The notes beneath the pieces are model-generated. The model worked only from the letters and a program-made list of their open reading frames with translations, was not told the DNA's origin and searched no databases. From PRS1 sp965250265 (GTDB lineage Bacteria; Bacteroidota; Bacteroidia; Flavobacteriales; Flavobacteriaceae): a stretch of DNA of 64,000 bases. The stretch is taken from contig CBDFNO010000015.1 of assembly GCA_965250265.1 (NCBI GenBank), positions 496,001 to 560,000 on the forward strand, in the 5' to 3' direction. A program made the position numbers and the translations under genes. Shown here piece by piece: positions 1 through 8,770 of this stretch (position 1 is the stretch's first letter; each line of letters begins with the position of its first letter).

Positions 1-739
1 ATCCTTTTATGTTTTGTACATCAATATTAAGCTGATTTAGAAATAGATTTGCAATATGTTTTAAGCCTAAATTTAAAAGAATTACTTCACTTTGTGAAGC
101 CCCTTTTTGTGGTGCATATATAAATGCTGCCCCATTTGGTCCAAATAAAGGATTGGTAACATCGCAAGCAACTTTAAATGTAATTTCATTTAGTTTAGGA
201 TTTACTTGAGAAGTATTGAAACTAACAATTTTCGATAAATTTTTTCCTATAGGACTAACTTCAGTTTCATTAGCATCAATAAATTTATATCCTAAAGCTG
301 CTGCCATACCAATTCCACAATCGTTTGTTGCGCTTCCTCCAATTCCAAGTATAATCGTTTTCGCTCCTTTTTTAATAGCATCCAAAATAATTTCTCCTGT
401 TCCATATGAAGTGGTTTCCAAACAATTTTGTTCTTCTGGATTTAAGAGACTCATTCCTGAAGCTTCAGCCATTTCAATAAACGCTGTACTTATAGATTTA
501 ATGAACAGATAAGAGGCTTCTATTGGTCTAAATAACGGATCACTAGCGTTTACTTTAATACGCTCTCCTTCTAGATGAAACTCTAATATTTCTATAGTGC
601 CATCACCTCCATCTGCTAAAGGAAGATTTATTATTTCAGCATGAGGACAAATCTTTTTTATACCTTCTCCTACAACATTACAAAATTCAATTCCTGTTAA
701 AACGCCTTTAAATTTATCTGGAGAAAGAACAAATTTCAT
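1..739 (-). CDS. Glycerate kinase (type II GlxK/GarK family), 3' end outside window
   Basis: This gene runs off the left edge; about 246 N-terminal codons are visible, starting at the ATG read from 739. The family phosphorylates D-glycerate with ATP in the cytoplasm, feeding it into glycolysis. Two family signatures are visible when the minus strand is translated: PLADGGDGT near residue 41, and GIGGSATNDCGIGMAAALG near residues 127-145. The first residues read MKFVLSPDKFKG, a normal start for the family. It is divergent from a GntP permease, with only 41 bases between them, so the pair probably shares a promoter region and serves uptake and phosphorylation of one sugar acid. The missing C-terminus prevents any judgement of completeness. 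Confidence 0.93.
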   Translation of the reverse strand, partial: MKFVLSPDKFKGVLTGIEFCNVVGEGIKKICPHAEIINLPLADGGDGTIEILEFHLEGERIKVNASDPLFRPIEASYLFIKSISTAFIEMAEASGMSLLNPEEQNCLETTSYGTGEIILDAIKKGAKTIILGIGGSATNDCGIGMAAALGYKFIDANETEVSPIGKNLSKIVSFNTSQVNPKLNEITFKVACDVTNPLFGPNGAAFIYAPQKGASQSEVILLNLGLKHIANLFLNQLNIDVQNIKG

Positions 740-780
740 GTTTAAAATCAGTATTTTTAGTCATTAACAAATATAGTTTA

Positions 781-2103
781 ATGACAATACTAATCGCATT
801 AATAATTGTAGTAATTTTGATGGTAGTAGTTGCATCAAAATTCAAATTTCATCCTTTTCTATCTTTATTACTTGCAGCAATTGTTATGGGTTTTATTGGT
901 GGTTTGACTGAGTCAGAAGTTACGGCGACACTAATGAACGGTTTTGGAAAAACACTAGGCAGTATTGGAATAATTATTGCTTTTGGAACTATTATTGGTG
1001 CATATCTCGAGAAAAGTGGAGGCGCTAAAACACTCGCTAATTGGGCTTTAAAAACTATCGGTAAAAAAAGATCTGTTCTAGCCATGAACATTACTGGTTT
1101 TATCGTTTCAATTCCTGTGTATTGTGATTCAGGATTTATCATTTTATCCTCTTTAAATAAAGCCATTAGTAAATCTTCAAAAATTCCATTGGCCGTTCTA
1201 GGTGTATCTCTTGCTGCTGGATTATATGCTACTCATGTGTTTGTCCCTCCTACTCCAGGACCACTTGCCGCAGCAGCTGCATTAGATGCCGATTTAGGAT
1301 TAGTTATTTTATTAGGTTTAGCTATTGCCATTCCAGTTGCTTTGACTGGTTATTTTTGGGCGAAGTATTTAGAACTAAAAATTAAAATAGTTGATGTTCA
1401 GACAACTATTGAAGGTAATAAAGCTGAAAAGTTGCCAAAAACAAGCACTTCGTTTATTCCAATACTTGTTCCAATTATATTAATTGCATTGAAATCGATT
1501 GCTAGTTATCCAACACATCCTTTTGGTGTAGGCATAGTTTCAGGAAGTGTTAATTTTATTGGCAATCCAATAATAGCACTTTTGATAGGTGTTTTTCTTG
1601 CTTTTAAACTAAAATCCAAACATAGAACAGAGACTCATTTTAATTGGGTAACAAGCGGACTCAAAGAGGCTGGTATTATCATTTTAATAACAGGTGCCGG
1701 AGGTGGTTTTGGTGCAATTCTACAAGCCACTGGAATTGGTGATGTTATAGGTGAAAGTTTTTCTAATATACAATTAGGATTACTACTACCATTTATTATT
1801 GCTGCGGTTTTAAAATCAGCTCAAGGATCTTCAACAGTTTCAATTATCACAACCGCTGCAATAATGGCACCAATTTTAGAATCATTTGGTTTGGATACTT
1901 CATTAGGAAGAGCTTTAACGGTTCTATCAATTGGCGCAGGAGCAATGACAGTATCACACATAAATGATAGTTTTTTCTGGGTTGTAGCTCAATTTTCCGG
2001 GATGGACACTCCAACAGCTTTAAAAAGTCAGACTATATCTACCTTATTGCAAGGATTAACCGGAATAGTTTTAATTTTAATAATTGGATGGCTATTTTTA
2101 TAA
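781..2103 (+). CDS. GntP-family permease (gluconate or glycerate:H+ symporter)
   Basis: A 440-residue inner-membrane protein that is hydrophobic along almost its whole length, with roughly a dozen membrane segments. Its length and the glycine- and proline-rich loops (FVPPTPGPLAAA near residue 157, SAQGSSTVSIITTAAIMAP near residue 350, GAMTVSHINDSFFWVV near residue 390) fit the GntP/CitMHS-like gluconate transporter family. The family imports gluconate, glycerate or related hydroxy acids with protons. The divergent glycerate kinase suggests that D-glycerate is the substrate, which is inferred from context only. No Shine-Dalgarno sequence is visible, as is usual for this phylum. The next gene, uppP, starts 51 bases downstream with its own -7 element. 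Confidence 0.88.
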   Translation: MTILIALIIVVILMVVVASKFKFHPFLSLLLAAIVMGFIGGLTESEVTATLMNGFGKTLGSIGIIIAFGTIIGAYLEKSGGAKTLANWALKTIGKKRSVLAMNITGFIVSIPVYCDSGFIILSSLNKAISKSSKIPLAVLGVSLAAGLYATHVFVPPTPGPLAAAAALDADLGLVILLGLAIAIPVALTGYFWAKYLELKIKIVDVQTTIEGNKAEKLPKTSTSFIPILVPIILIALKSIASYPTHPFGVGIVSGSVNFIGNPIIALLIGVFLAFKLKSKHRTETHFNWVTSGLKEAGIIILITGAGGGFGAILQATGIGDVIGESFSNIQLGLLLPFIIAAVLKSAQGSSTVSIITTAAIMAPILESFGLDTSLGRALTVLSIGAGAMTVSHINDSFFWVVAQFSGMDTPTALKSQTISTLLQGLTGIVLILIIGWLFL

Positions 2104-2142
2104 CAAGTCAGATTTTTTATTAGTATCCTAACGCTATTTTGA

Positions 2143-2150
2143 TATTTTTG
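2143..2150 (+). promoter_or_regulatory. Bacteroidota -7 promoter element before uppP
   Basis: TATTTTTG matches the flavobacterial -7 consensus TAnnTTTG exactly and ends four bases before the uppP start codon. A transcript starting 5-7 bases after the element would be leaderless or nearly so. No TTG (-33) element is visible at 17-23 bases upstream, so this is moderate evidence only. Confidence 0.45.
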
Positions 2151-2154
2151 CTAC

Positions 2155-2949
2155 ATGGATATTATCGATTCTATTATTTTAGGAATAGTTCAAGGACTTA
2201 CCGAATTCCTTCCAGTATCTTCAAGTGGTCATTTAGAAATTGGCAAAGCCATTCTTGGCGACAAATCTGTGCCTGAAGAAAGCTTATTATTTACAGTTGT
2301 ACTCCATTTTGCAACTGCTTTAAGTACCATCGTTGTGTTTAGAAAAGATATAATAGACATCATAAAAGGATTCTTATCATTTAAATGGAATGACGACACC
2401 AAATTCATTTCTAAAATTATAGTTTCTATGCTTCCTGCAATTGTTGTTGGCTTATTCTTTGAAGAACAATTAGAACAACTCTTTGGTGGAAATATACTCT
2501 TAGTTGGTAGTATGTTAATTGTAACCGCTATTCTTCTATTTCTTGCTGATAAAGCTAAAAACACAGAAAGAAAGGTGTCTTTTAAAAATGCCTTTGTTAT
2601 TGGAATTTCTCAAGCTATAGCGATGATTCCCGGAATCTCACGCTCTGGTGCAACTATTTCAACTTCTGTTTTACTTGGAAACGACAAAACTAAAGCTGCT
2701 CGTTTTTCCTTTTTAATGGTTGTGCCTTTAATTTTCGGGAAAATTGCTAAAGATGTTTTTAGTGGTGAACTTTCTTTTGAAAGTCAGAATATTACCGCTT
2801 TATCTATTGGTTTTATAGCAGCTTTTATAGCTGGATTGTTTGCTTGTACCTGGATGATTACTTTGGTAAAGAAAAGTAAACTCTCTTACTTTGCTATTTA
2901 CTGTGTGATTGTTGGTGCTATAGCAATTATTTTTTCATTATTAAATTAA
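2155..2949 (+). CDS. uppP: Undecaprenyl-diphosphatase (UppP/BacA family)
   Basis: A 264-residue polytopic membrane enzyme that dephosphorylates undecaprenyl diphosphate at the cytoplasmic membrane, recycling the lipid carrier for peptidoglycan and other polymers. Both signatures are present: the glutamate-rich first motif GLTEFLPVSSSGHL (residues 14-27, with E17 and H26) and the phosphate-binding motif PGISRSGAT (residues 159-167). Its length matches the family norm of about 265. truB begins one base after its stop codon, so the two are co-transcribed. A perfect -7 element stands just before the ATG. The usual role in bacitracin tolerance is family knowledge, not read from the sequence. Confidence 0.96.
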   Translation: MDIIDSIILGIVQGLTEFLPVSSSGHLEIGKAILGDKSVPEESLLFTVVLHFATALSTIVVFRKDIIDIIKGFLSFKWNDDTKFISKIIVSMLPAIVVGLFFEEQLEQLFGGNILLVGSMLIVTAILLFLADKAKNTERKVSFKNAFVIGISQAIAMIPGISRSGATISTSVLLGNDKTKAARFSFLMVVPLIFGKIAKDVFSGELSFESQNITALSIGFIAAFIAGLFACTWMITLVKKSKLSYFAIYCVIVGAIAIIFSLLN

Positions 2950-2950
2950 A

Positions 2951-3646
2951 ATGAAAACTAAAGACGATTTTCTTTCCGGACAAGTTTTACTTATAAATAA
3001 ACCTCTTAACTGGACCTCATTTCAGGTGGTAAATAAACTGCGTTGGGAAATTAGAAAAGCTTTTAATATTAAAAAAATAAAAGTAGGTCACGCAGGAACG
3101 CTTGACCCTTTAGCAACAGGATTATTAGTAATCTGTACTGGTAAAATGACTAAGCAAATCAATACCTTTCAAGGACAAATAAAAGAATATACTGGAACCA
3201 TAGTTTTAGGAAGTACAACACCTTCCTACGATTTAGAAACAGAAATTGATAATACTTTTTCAACCGAGCATATAACAAAAGATTTAATACATGAAACTAC
3301 CAAGCAGTTTATGGGAGAAATTGCACAATTTCCACCAGTGTTCTCCGCTATAAAAAAAGATGGAAAACGATTGTATGAATTTGCAAGAGCTGGAGAAGAA
3401 GTAGAAATTAATTCAAGAAATATAACTATTAATACATTTGAAGTTACAAAAATTGCTCTTCCAGAAGTAGAATTTAGAGTAGTTTGTAGTAAAGGCACTT
3501 ATATTCGTTCTTTAGCGCACGACTTCGGGAAAGCACTTCATTCTGGTGGACATTTATCAGCTTTACGGCGTACAAAAATTGGTGAATTTGATGTAAACAA
3601 TGCTCTTTCAATTGAAAAATTTATAGAGAATCTTCCTTCGGAATAA
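2951..3646 (+). CDS. truB: tRNA pseudouridine(55) synthase TruB
   Basis: A 231-residue enzyme that isomerises uridine 55 in the T-loop of tRNAs. The catalytic motif HAGTLDPLATGLL starts at residue 47, with the catalytic aspartate at D52. The downstream KxxxR-type segment GKRLYEFARAGEEV and the RCSKGTYIRSLAHDFG-like block (here VVCSKGTYIRSLAHDFG, near residue 178) are also family features. The protein lacks the C-terminal PUA extension of E. coli TruB, as is common in short Bacteroidota versions. It follows uppP with a one-base gap, so it belongs to the same operon. Confidence 0.96.
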   Translation: MKTKDDFLSGQVLLINKPLNWTSFQVVNKLRWEIRKAFNIKKIKVGHAGTLDPLATGLLVICTGKMTKQINTFQGQIKEYTGTIVLGSTTPSYDLETEIDNTFSTEHITKDLIHETTKQFMGEIAQFPPVFSAIKKDGKRLYEFARAGEEVEINSRNITINTFEVTKIALPEVEFRVVCSKGTYIRSLAHDFGKALHSGGHLSALRRTKIGEFDVNNALSIEKFIENLPSE

Positions 3647-3685
3647 TTGTTGATGTATTGTTTGCTTCAAAAACAATAACCAATC

Positions 3686-4234
3686 ATGAAGCAAGTTATA
3701 TTCTTCATTTTAGCATTATTTTCATTAACTGTCTCTTCCCAAAATGAAGATAAAATAAAAACAAATGGTCTGTTTTATAAAATTTCTTTAGCCGCTACAT
3801 TGACTATAAACGAAGAATATACTCTAACACAAGACGATGATACTGGTCCATTTTTAATTCCAAACGCCATTTTTGTCAATAACACCTTGGGTTATCAATT
3901 TGATGAGCGTTCTAGTATTGGACTAAATTTAGAATATAACAGTTACTTCAAGCAAGATTTTAACTTTTTCCCAGCTTATCTTGGTTTTAGTTATACTATT
4001 TTTGATTTTGATGATGTCATTTTTATAAGAGGAGGTTATGGAAGACTACTAAACATCAATAAATCTTTTGAAAAAGGGACAATGTATAAACTCGGATTAG
4101 GGCTCCGCACATTTGATGCTGATTTTAAAAACTCTTGGCTAATTGGTCTTGATTTTAGTCGAAAGCGCTTTGGATTTAGACAAACTGAAAAACTATCTAG
4201 TGTTTCAGTTTTTTTTGAATTTATGCTCTTTTAA
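3686..4234 (+). CDS. Putative outer-membrane beta-barrel protein
   Basis: An unrecognised 182-residue protein. It opens with a signal peptide (MKQVIFFILALFSLTVSSQ) and then shows alternating polar and aromatic strands (for example SIGLNLEYNSYF, VIFIRGGYGRLL, YKLGLGLRTF) ending in a phenylalanine. This pattern is typical of small outer-membrane barrels of Bacteroidota. No catalytic motif is visible. It lies 39 bases after truB and 51 bases before the TonB-like gene on the same strand, so it may be part of the uppP-truB transcript. Its function is unknown. Confidence 0.6.
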   Translation: MKQVIFFILALFSLTVSSQNEDKIKTNGLFYKISLAATLTINEEYTLTQDDDTGPFLIPNAIFVNNTLGYQFDERSSIGLNLEYNSYFKQDFNFFPAYLGFSYTIFDFDDVIFIRGGYGRLLNINKSFEKGTMYKLGLGLRTFDADFKNSWLIGLDFSRKRFGFRQTEKLSSVSVFFEFMLF

Positions 4235-4285
4235 ACTTTTTTCTATATATTCACGTATATATAACCCAAATTTTAACTTGTTTTT

Positions 4286-4972
4286 GTGATAACAACAAAC
4301 ACATATAAGGCTTTAATTATCACCACATTTCTATCTATAGTAGTGGTGCTTTTAGTGTTCACCATACATATCAAAAAGAAATCGGAATTAGTTGCCGAAA
4401 CCTATTTCGAAATGGAAGCTGAAGAACTTATTGAAGAAGAATTAGAAGCGTTGGAAGAGCTTCTTAAAAGTTTCGATAACATTACAACCAATAAAGCATT
4501 TAATGAAACAGCAGAACAGGAAGAACTTGAAGATGCCGAATTTGAAAAACGCCTGGAAGAGATTAGAAACCGAAAGGATGCTGAAGAGTATAAACAAGAA
4601 AAAAATGAATCAGAATCTACTCCTGAAGAAAAACCTGCTTTTAACGATATTAACGATCTTATTAATAAGCAAAAGAATAAAGATAACTCAAATAAAAATA
4701 GTTCCTTATCTTATTCTCTGGTGGGTAGAACACATGATTTTTTACCAACTCCAATATACCTCTGCGAATATGGCGGTAAAATTGTAATTAATATTACTGT
4801 AAATCATGAAGGCAAAGTTATAGATGCTTACGTTAATAGTTCTTCGGCATCAAGTAATGGCTGTTTAATAGATAGCGCTTTAGAATATGCTAAAGCTTCG
4901 CAATTTAATCCTGATATAACAAAAGCCTCACAATTAGGAACTATTACATTTATTTTTAAAGGGAAAAGCTAA
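4286..4972 (+). CDS. Energy transducer TonB-like protein
   Basis: A 228-residue protein with a GTG start. One membrane segment (residues 8-27) is followed by a highly acidic, glutamate-rich stretch that is probably coiled coil (about residues 40-120). A C-terminal domain (about residues 140-228) follows, with a TonB-C-like pattern: GKIVINITVNHEGKVIDAYV, then a small-residue loop, then ALEYAKASQFNPD and a final TITFIFKG strand. TonB family proteins carry energy from the inner membrane to outer-membrane receptors, but here the linker is acidic instead of proline-lysine rich, and no exbB or exbD is nearby. It could therefore be an envelope anchor with a TonB-C fold. It ends 11 bases before tag. 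Confidence 0.6.
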   Translation: MITTNTYKALIITTFLSIVVVLLVFTIHIKKKSELVAETYFEMEAEELIEEELEALEELLKSFDNITTNKAFNETAEQEELEDAEFEKRLEEIRNRKDAEEYKQEKNESESTPEEKPAFNDINDLINKQKNKDNSNKNSSLSYSLVGRTHDFLPTPIYLCEYGGKIVINITVNHEGKVIDAYVNSSSASSNGCLIDSALEYAKASQFNPDITKASQLGTITFIFKGKS

Positions 4973-4983
4973 AATAAATCATT

Positions 4984-5547
4984 ATGAACAAACACAGATG
5001 CGTTTGGAGTGTTGGTGATCCTTTATACGAAGCCTATCATGATGAAGAATGGGGCGTCCCGGTTTATGATGACGATACCCTTTTTGAATTTTTAATTCTG
5101 GAAACCTTTCAAGCCGGTTTAAGTTGGATTACTGTGTTACGTAAGCGTGAAAATTTTAGAAAGGCTTTTGATAATTTTGATTACAAAACCATTGCTAAAT
5201 ACGATCAAGCCAAAATTGACGAATTGCTTCAAGATGCCGACATTATCCGTAATAAATTAAAAGTAAATGCCACTATAACCAATGCCCAAACCTTTATGAA
5301 AGTGCAGGAAGAATTTGGAAGTTTTAGTAAATATATTTGGGGGTTTGTAGATGGGAAACCCATTAAAAATACTTTTAACGATCCTAGCCAACTACCTGCT
5401 AATACAGAATTAAGTGATACCATTAGTAAAGACTTAAAAAAGAGAGGTTTTAAATTTGTAGGCTCAACTGTAATCTACGCGAATATGCAAGCCACAGGAA
5501 TGGTAAACGACCACGAAGTGAATTGTTTTAGGTATAATGAAGTTTAA
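4984..5547 (+). CDS. tag: DNA-3-methyladenine glycosylase I (Tag)
   Basis: A 187-residue base-excision repair enzyme that removes N3-methyladenine from alkylated DNA. The zinc-snap ligands known for the family are present: C6 and H19 at the N-terminus, H177 and C181 at the C-terminus. The substrate-pocket region around FEFLILETFQAGLSWITVL and the helix-hairpin-helix area are intact. It is the last plus-strand gene before the accessory island and would face aat if the island were absent. A diverged copy of its final 57 bases, including the stop codon, recurs at 8664-8720 (see that entry). Confidence 0.97.
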   Translation: MNKHRCVWSVGDPLYEAYHDEEWGVPVYDDDTLFEFLILETFQAGLSWITVLRKRENFRKAFDNFDYKTIAKYDQAKIDELLQDADIIRNKLKVNATITNAQTFMKVQEEFGSFSKYIWGFVDGKPIKNTFNDPSQLPANTELSDTISKDLKKRGFKFVGSTVIYANMQATGMVNDHEVNCFRYNEV

Positions 5548-5624
5548 GAGGTTCGTTTAACGTTTCAAAAAACAGCGTTATGCAATGCTATTTATTTTTG
5601 TGTTGTATGATTTTATCATATTAA

Positions 5625-6671
5625 TTATTCCAGATCACAAAGATTCTTTACTTCTTTTTCTAATATTTCACCATCAAAGCTATTTGCAATAGCCCAATTT
5701 TCACAGGCTAAATCCTGTTTTTTTAGTTTATAGTAACTGTGACCCAATAAATAATAATATTTAGCTTCCATATGATTCCTTCTACTTGCATGTATAAGTT
5801 TAAACATTGCTTTTTCATATTTCTCTTCTTTGAAATCATCATAAGCACTATTAAAAAAAGCTTCACCGAGAATTTTGTCGCTTAATTCTTTTTTATTTTG
5901 ATTACCAAATCGTATAGGTAAAACCCAATAGGAAGCAACATTTTTACCGTTCTTTTTTGCAGCTTTCCATTTGGGCATATTATAGAGATGCTTAATAATT
6001 GTTGAGTCCATTTGTTCAGTTCCATATACAATTATATCAACATCAGTTACATTCCCTTCTTCATTAATTTGAAATGTTGTATAAGTTTTCCCATAATAAT
6101 ATTTAAATCCATCAATTAATTGATAATTAACTTTACTAAGATATTCATATAAGTTCTTTTCACCTCCAACATATTCCGCATGGTTGTAATTTTCGCTAAG
6201 GCTTTTTTTATTTATACTATCTAATTCATTTTCGATACTTCCATCCTGATTATACCAAATCCATTTCCCTGTTACTTCACCCATGTTATAATTTGCTGAT
6301 TTTGATAAATTTCCTGTTATATAATAAAATTTTTCATTCCCATTTAATTTACCATTTTTAAATACAACAGTCCGTGATAATTTACCATTGAGGTAATAGT
6401 ATTTAAATGTGTCTGTTTTTTGAGTAAGTTTTTTGTCGAGAAAACTACCAGTCATTCGTATTGAATCATTTAAATAGTAATCTTGTACAACCCAAATATC
6501 ATCTTGATTTTGAACAGTGCGTTTAAATTTTGCGGATAGCTTTGAACTCTTTTTGCCGTCACCTTTTATATAGTATGTTTTAAGTTTTTGAGAATGAATG
6601 TTTAATGTTGTTACGGTAAATATTGACAGTAAGATAATTTTCTTAATTGATGTGTTTTTGTTGTTAATCAT
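5625..6671 (-). CDS. Secreted YwqK/MORN-type repeat protein with TonB-C-like domain and TPR tail
   Basis: A 348-residue protein from the ATG at 6671; a longer reading from a TTG at 6698 would place nine polar residues before the signal peptide and is less likely. A signal peptide (IILLSIFTVTTLNIHSQ) is followed by short repeats of the toxin-antitoxin YwqK type (YYYLNGKLSRTVVFKNGKLNG, then FYYITGNLSKSANYNMGEVTG, with a final W-rich unit). A TonB-C-like region (about residues 185-260, TTFQINEEGNVTDVDIIVYG then MPKWKAAKKNGKNV) and TPR-like helices at the C-terminus complete it. Its function is unknown; the architecture suggests a periplasmic or cell-surface protein. It is the first gene of the accessory island between tag and aat. 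Confidence 0.6.
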   Translation of the reverse strand: MINNKNTSIKKIILLSIFTVTTLNIHSQKLKTYYIKGDGKKSSKLSAKFKRTVQNQDDIWVVQDYYLNDSIRMTGSFLDKKLTQKTDTFKYYYLNGKLSRTVVFKNGKLNGNEKFYYITGNLSKSANYNMGEVTGKWIWYNQDGSIENELDSINKKSLSENYNHAEYVGGEKNLYEYLSKVNYQLIDGFKYYYGKTYTTFQINEEGNVTDVDIIVYGTEQMDSTIIKHLYNMPKWKAAKKNGKNVASYWVLPIRFGNQNKKELSDKILGEAFFNSAYDDFKEEKYEKAMFKLIHASRRNHMEAKYYYLLGHSYYKLKKQDLACENWAIANSFDGEILEKEVKNLCDLE

Positions 6672-6769
6672 ATTTTTATCATTTATAATTTCACACAATG
6701 TTACGATATGGAATATTTAAATGTTCTATATCGGTAGTTAAACGAAATTAGTTGTTTTTTATCACAAAG

Positions 6770-6857
6770 TCAATCCCTTAAATATTTTAAAAAAACTTCT
6801 CTTGGTATATCTTCTCCTCCAAGACATTCCAAATTTCATGATATAAATTTTGCAATA
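6770..6857 (-). pseudogene. Degenerate copy of the aat 3' end
   Basis: The minus strand reads LGGEDIPREVFLKYLRD then stop, against LGAEDIPRDTFLKYLNN then stop in the intact aat at 12824-13450. The DNA match is dense over about 48 bases (the shared block on the plus strand begins TTAAATATTTTAAAAAA and includes CTTGGTATATCTTCT). Upstream of the match, a one-base length difference relative to aat and an in-frame TGA show that it is not a gene. It sits directly after the stop codon of the TolB-TPR gene at 6862. Confidence 0.8.
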
Positions 6858-6861
6858 GATA

Positions 6862-8547
6862 CTAATTAATTTTCATTAATATTTCTTGAAACCTAGGATA
6901 GTTACGAATGGCATCTAAATCTGAATCGTTATTAATCCACTCTATAGAGGCGTAACCAGCATCAATTGTTCGTTCAAAATAATCAAGAGCCTTATTATGT
7001 TTCCCCAACTTTGAATATATACATGCTGCATTATACAATACTGCTATTTCATTTGGTTTAAGTGATACAGCCAATTCTATCCATTCGGCTGCCTCCTCAA
7101 ATTTATTTGCTTTAATAAGTGTCCCAGCGCCAAGGTAAAGTGCACGACTGTCGTCAGGATATAAATCAATATGATCACGAAGAATCTTAAGCGTTTGTTG
7201 GTTGGCTTCTTGCATTTCGGTTTCCATATTTAAATCAAAATAAGTACCAACAAGAAAAATATTAGCTTCATAATCTTCCGGGCGAATTTGTGTTGCTTTT
7301 TCAAAAAGCTTAGCCGCTTGCTCATATTTTCCTTGCATTATCGAAATTCGACCATACTCATAATAAGCATCAAACAATTTAGGACTCAATTTAATAGCTA
7401 AATCAAACTCGTTTTCAGCATCATCGTATTGCTTGTTTTGCGCTAGAGCAATACCTCTTGAAGAATGTGCTTCTGCTAGATTAGGATCCAATTCAAGCGC
7501 ATGTTTGCTTGCAGCAATAGATTGTGTTAAGTTTTCTGGATTACTATCAAAAAACATATATAACCAAGAATAACTATCGGCTAAACCCGAATAAGCCAAG
7601 GCATAGTTATTATCTTTTTCAATTGCCTTTTTAAACATTGGTATTGACAGTAATAGTTTGTCTTGATGTGCCTTATGAAAATAGTCTCGCCCTCGAAGAT
7701 AGAAGTCGTAAGCTTGAGCGTTTTTCGTTTTTCCAACAGCCAATTCTTCTTCGTTTCCAAGATTAATTTCTAATGCCTGAACTATATTTTCTGAAATTTC
7801 TTTCTGAATAGAAAATATATCCTTTAACTCTCTATCGTATTGTCCTGACCATAAGTTAAAACCATCAGCTACATTAATTAAGTTAACTGTAATACGCAAG
7901 TTCTTTCCGGATTTCATTACACTACCTTCAACAATGGTTTGAGCGTTAAGCTTTAAACCAATATCTCTTATGTCGAGGTTTTTGCCTTTAAAAGCGAAAC
8001 TTGACGTTCTTGCTGCAACACGAACTCCCGATAATTGTGTTAAATCATTAATGATATCTTCTGAAATTCCATCACAAAAATAATCTTGTTCCTTATCGGA
8101 ACTAATATTAAAAAAAGGCAAAACTGCAATTGATTTTTCGGCAGAAGCTGTTAAATTTATTTTGGTGGTTTTTTCTTCTATATTACTTTCTATATTTTGT
8201 ATGCGAGATATTTGCCAGTATAAGAAAAGTAATACAGCCATTGATATTGACATAATTATAGCTTTAGCCAATCGATTAATGGCTCGCGATGAAGTTGGTT
8301 CTTCCGCTGCCGCAGTTTTCTTAATTCCTTCATTAGTGATTTCATACTTCCAGGAAAAAATCAACCAAACAGGAAATCCAAAAACTAAAGTAAACAATAC
8401 CACTTTTAGAGTATAAGTTGGCGCCTCTATTGTAGGCAGAATAATTGCCATTACTTGTATAATAACCCAAGCGGCTACCAAATAACCCAATGCTGACTTA
8501 ATAACATTACGCCGTTTAAGTTCAGTAAATAATTTTTTTAGAGACAT
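6862..8547 (-). CDS. Membrane protein with TolB-like (FlgO) domain and tetratricopeptide repeats
   Basis: A 561-residue protein. The N-terminus holds three hydrophobic segments (about residues 20-36, 45-62 and 92-108). A TolB-like domain spans about residues 135-260, with SIAVLPFFNISSDKEQDYF, GISEDIINDLTQL and the IVEGSVMKSGKNLRITVNLI core. At least six TPR units follow to the end. This layout is the one found in proteins annotated as adenylate or guanylate cyclase with TolB and TPR, but no cyclase catalytic domain is present here. TPR proteins usually mediate protein-protein contacts; the real role is unknown. It is flanked on one side by the aat remnant and on the other by the tag remnant. 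Confidence 0.75.
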   Translation of the reverse strand: MSLKKLFTELKRRNVIKSALGYLVAAWVIIQVMAIILPTIEAPTYTLKVVLFTLVFGFPVWLIFSWKYEITNEGIKKTAAAEEPTSSRAINRLAKAIIMSISMAVLLFLYWQISRIQNIESNIEEKTTKINLTASAEKSIAVLPFFNISSDKEQDYFCDGISEDIINDLTQLSGVRVAARTSSFAFKGKNLDIRDIGLKLNAQTIVEGSVMKSGKNLRITVNLINVADGFNLWSGQYDRELKDIFSIQKEISENIVQALEINLGNEEELAVGKTKNAQAYDFYLRGRDYFHKAHQDKLLLSIPMFKKAIEKDNNYALAYSGLADSYSWLYMFFDSNPENLTQSIAASKHALELDPNLAEAHSSRGIALAQNKQYDDAENEFDLAIKLSPKLFDAYYEYGRISIMQGKYEQAAKLFEKATQIRPEDYEANIFLVGTYFDLNMETEMQEANQQTLKILRDHIDLYPDDSRALYLGAGTLIKANKFEEAAEWIELAVSLKPNEIAVLYNAACIYSKLGKHNKALDYFERTIDAGYASIEWINNDSDLDAIRNYPRFQEILMKIN

Positions 8548-8663
8548 ATATTTTTTAAAAGTAGTTATTTTATTTCCTTATAACAACCTTGATGATTTTT
8601 TGTATTAAATCAGTTATATATGAATCCTTTAATGCTTTAAAAAGTCATTACCGGACATATACG

Positions 8664-8720
8664 TGCCACAGGAATTGTTAACGACCATGAATTGAATTGT
8701 TTTAGATATAATGAATTTTA
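8664..8720 (+). pseudogene. Degenerate copy of the tag 3' end
   Basis: This stretch translates as ATGIVNDHELNCFRYNEF then stop, against ATGMVNDHEVNCFRYNEV then stop in the intact tag. The DNA differs at about seven of 57 positions, and similarity continues past the stop codon through TTCGTTTAAC (8726-8734; 5550-5559 in the intact locus). The preceding bases do not continue the tag reading frame recognisably. It retains the zinc-ligand residues H and C but is only a tail and cannot encode an enzyme. Confidence 0.85.
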
Positions 8721-8770
8721 GATGATTCGTTTAACACCTCCATGATCGTCATGATTTTGTTGAATCCGGA

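Noticed and set aside
4503..4787. A 94-codon open frame inside the TonB-like gene
   Set aside because: It is an alternative frame of the lysine- and glutamate-rich region and has no own signal or domain.
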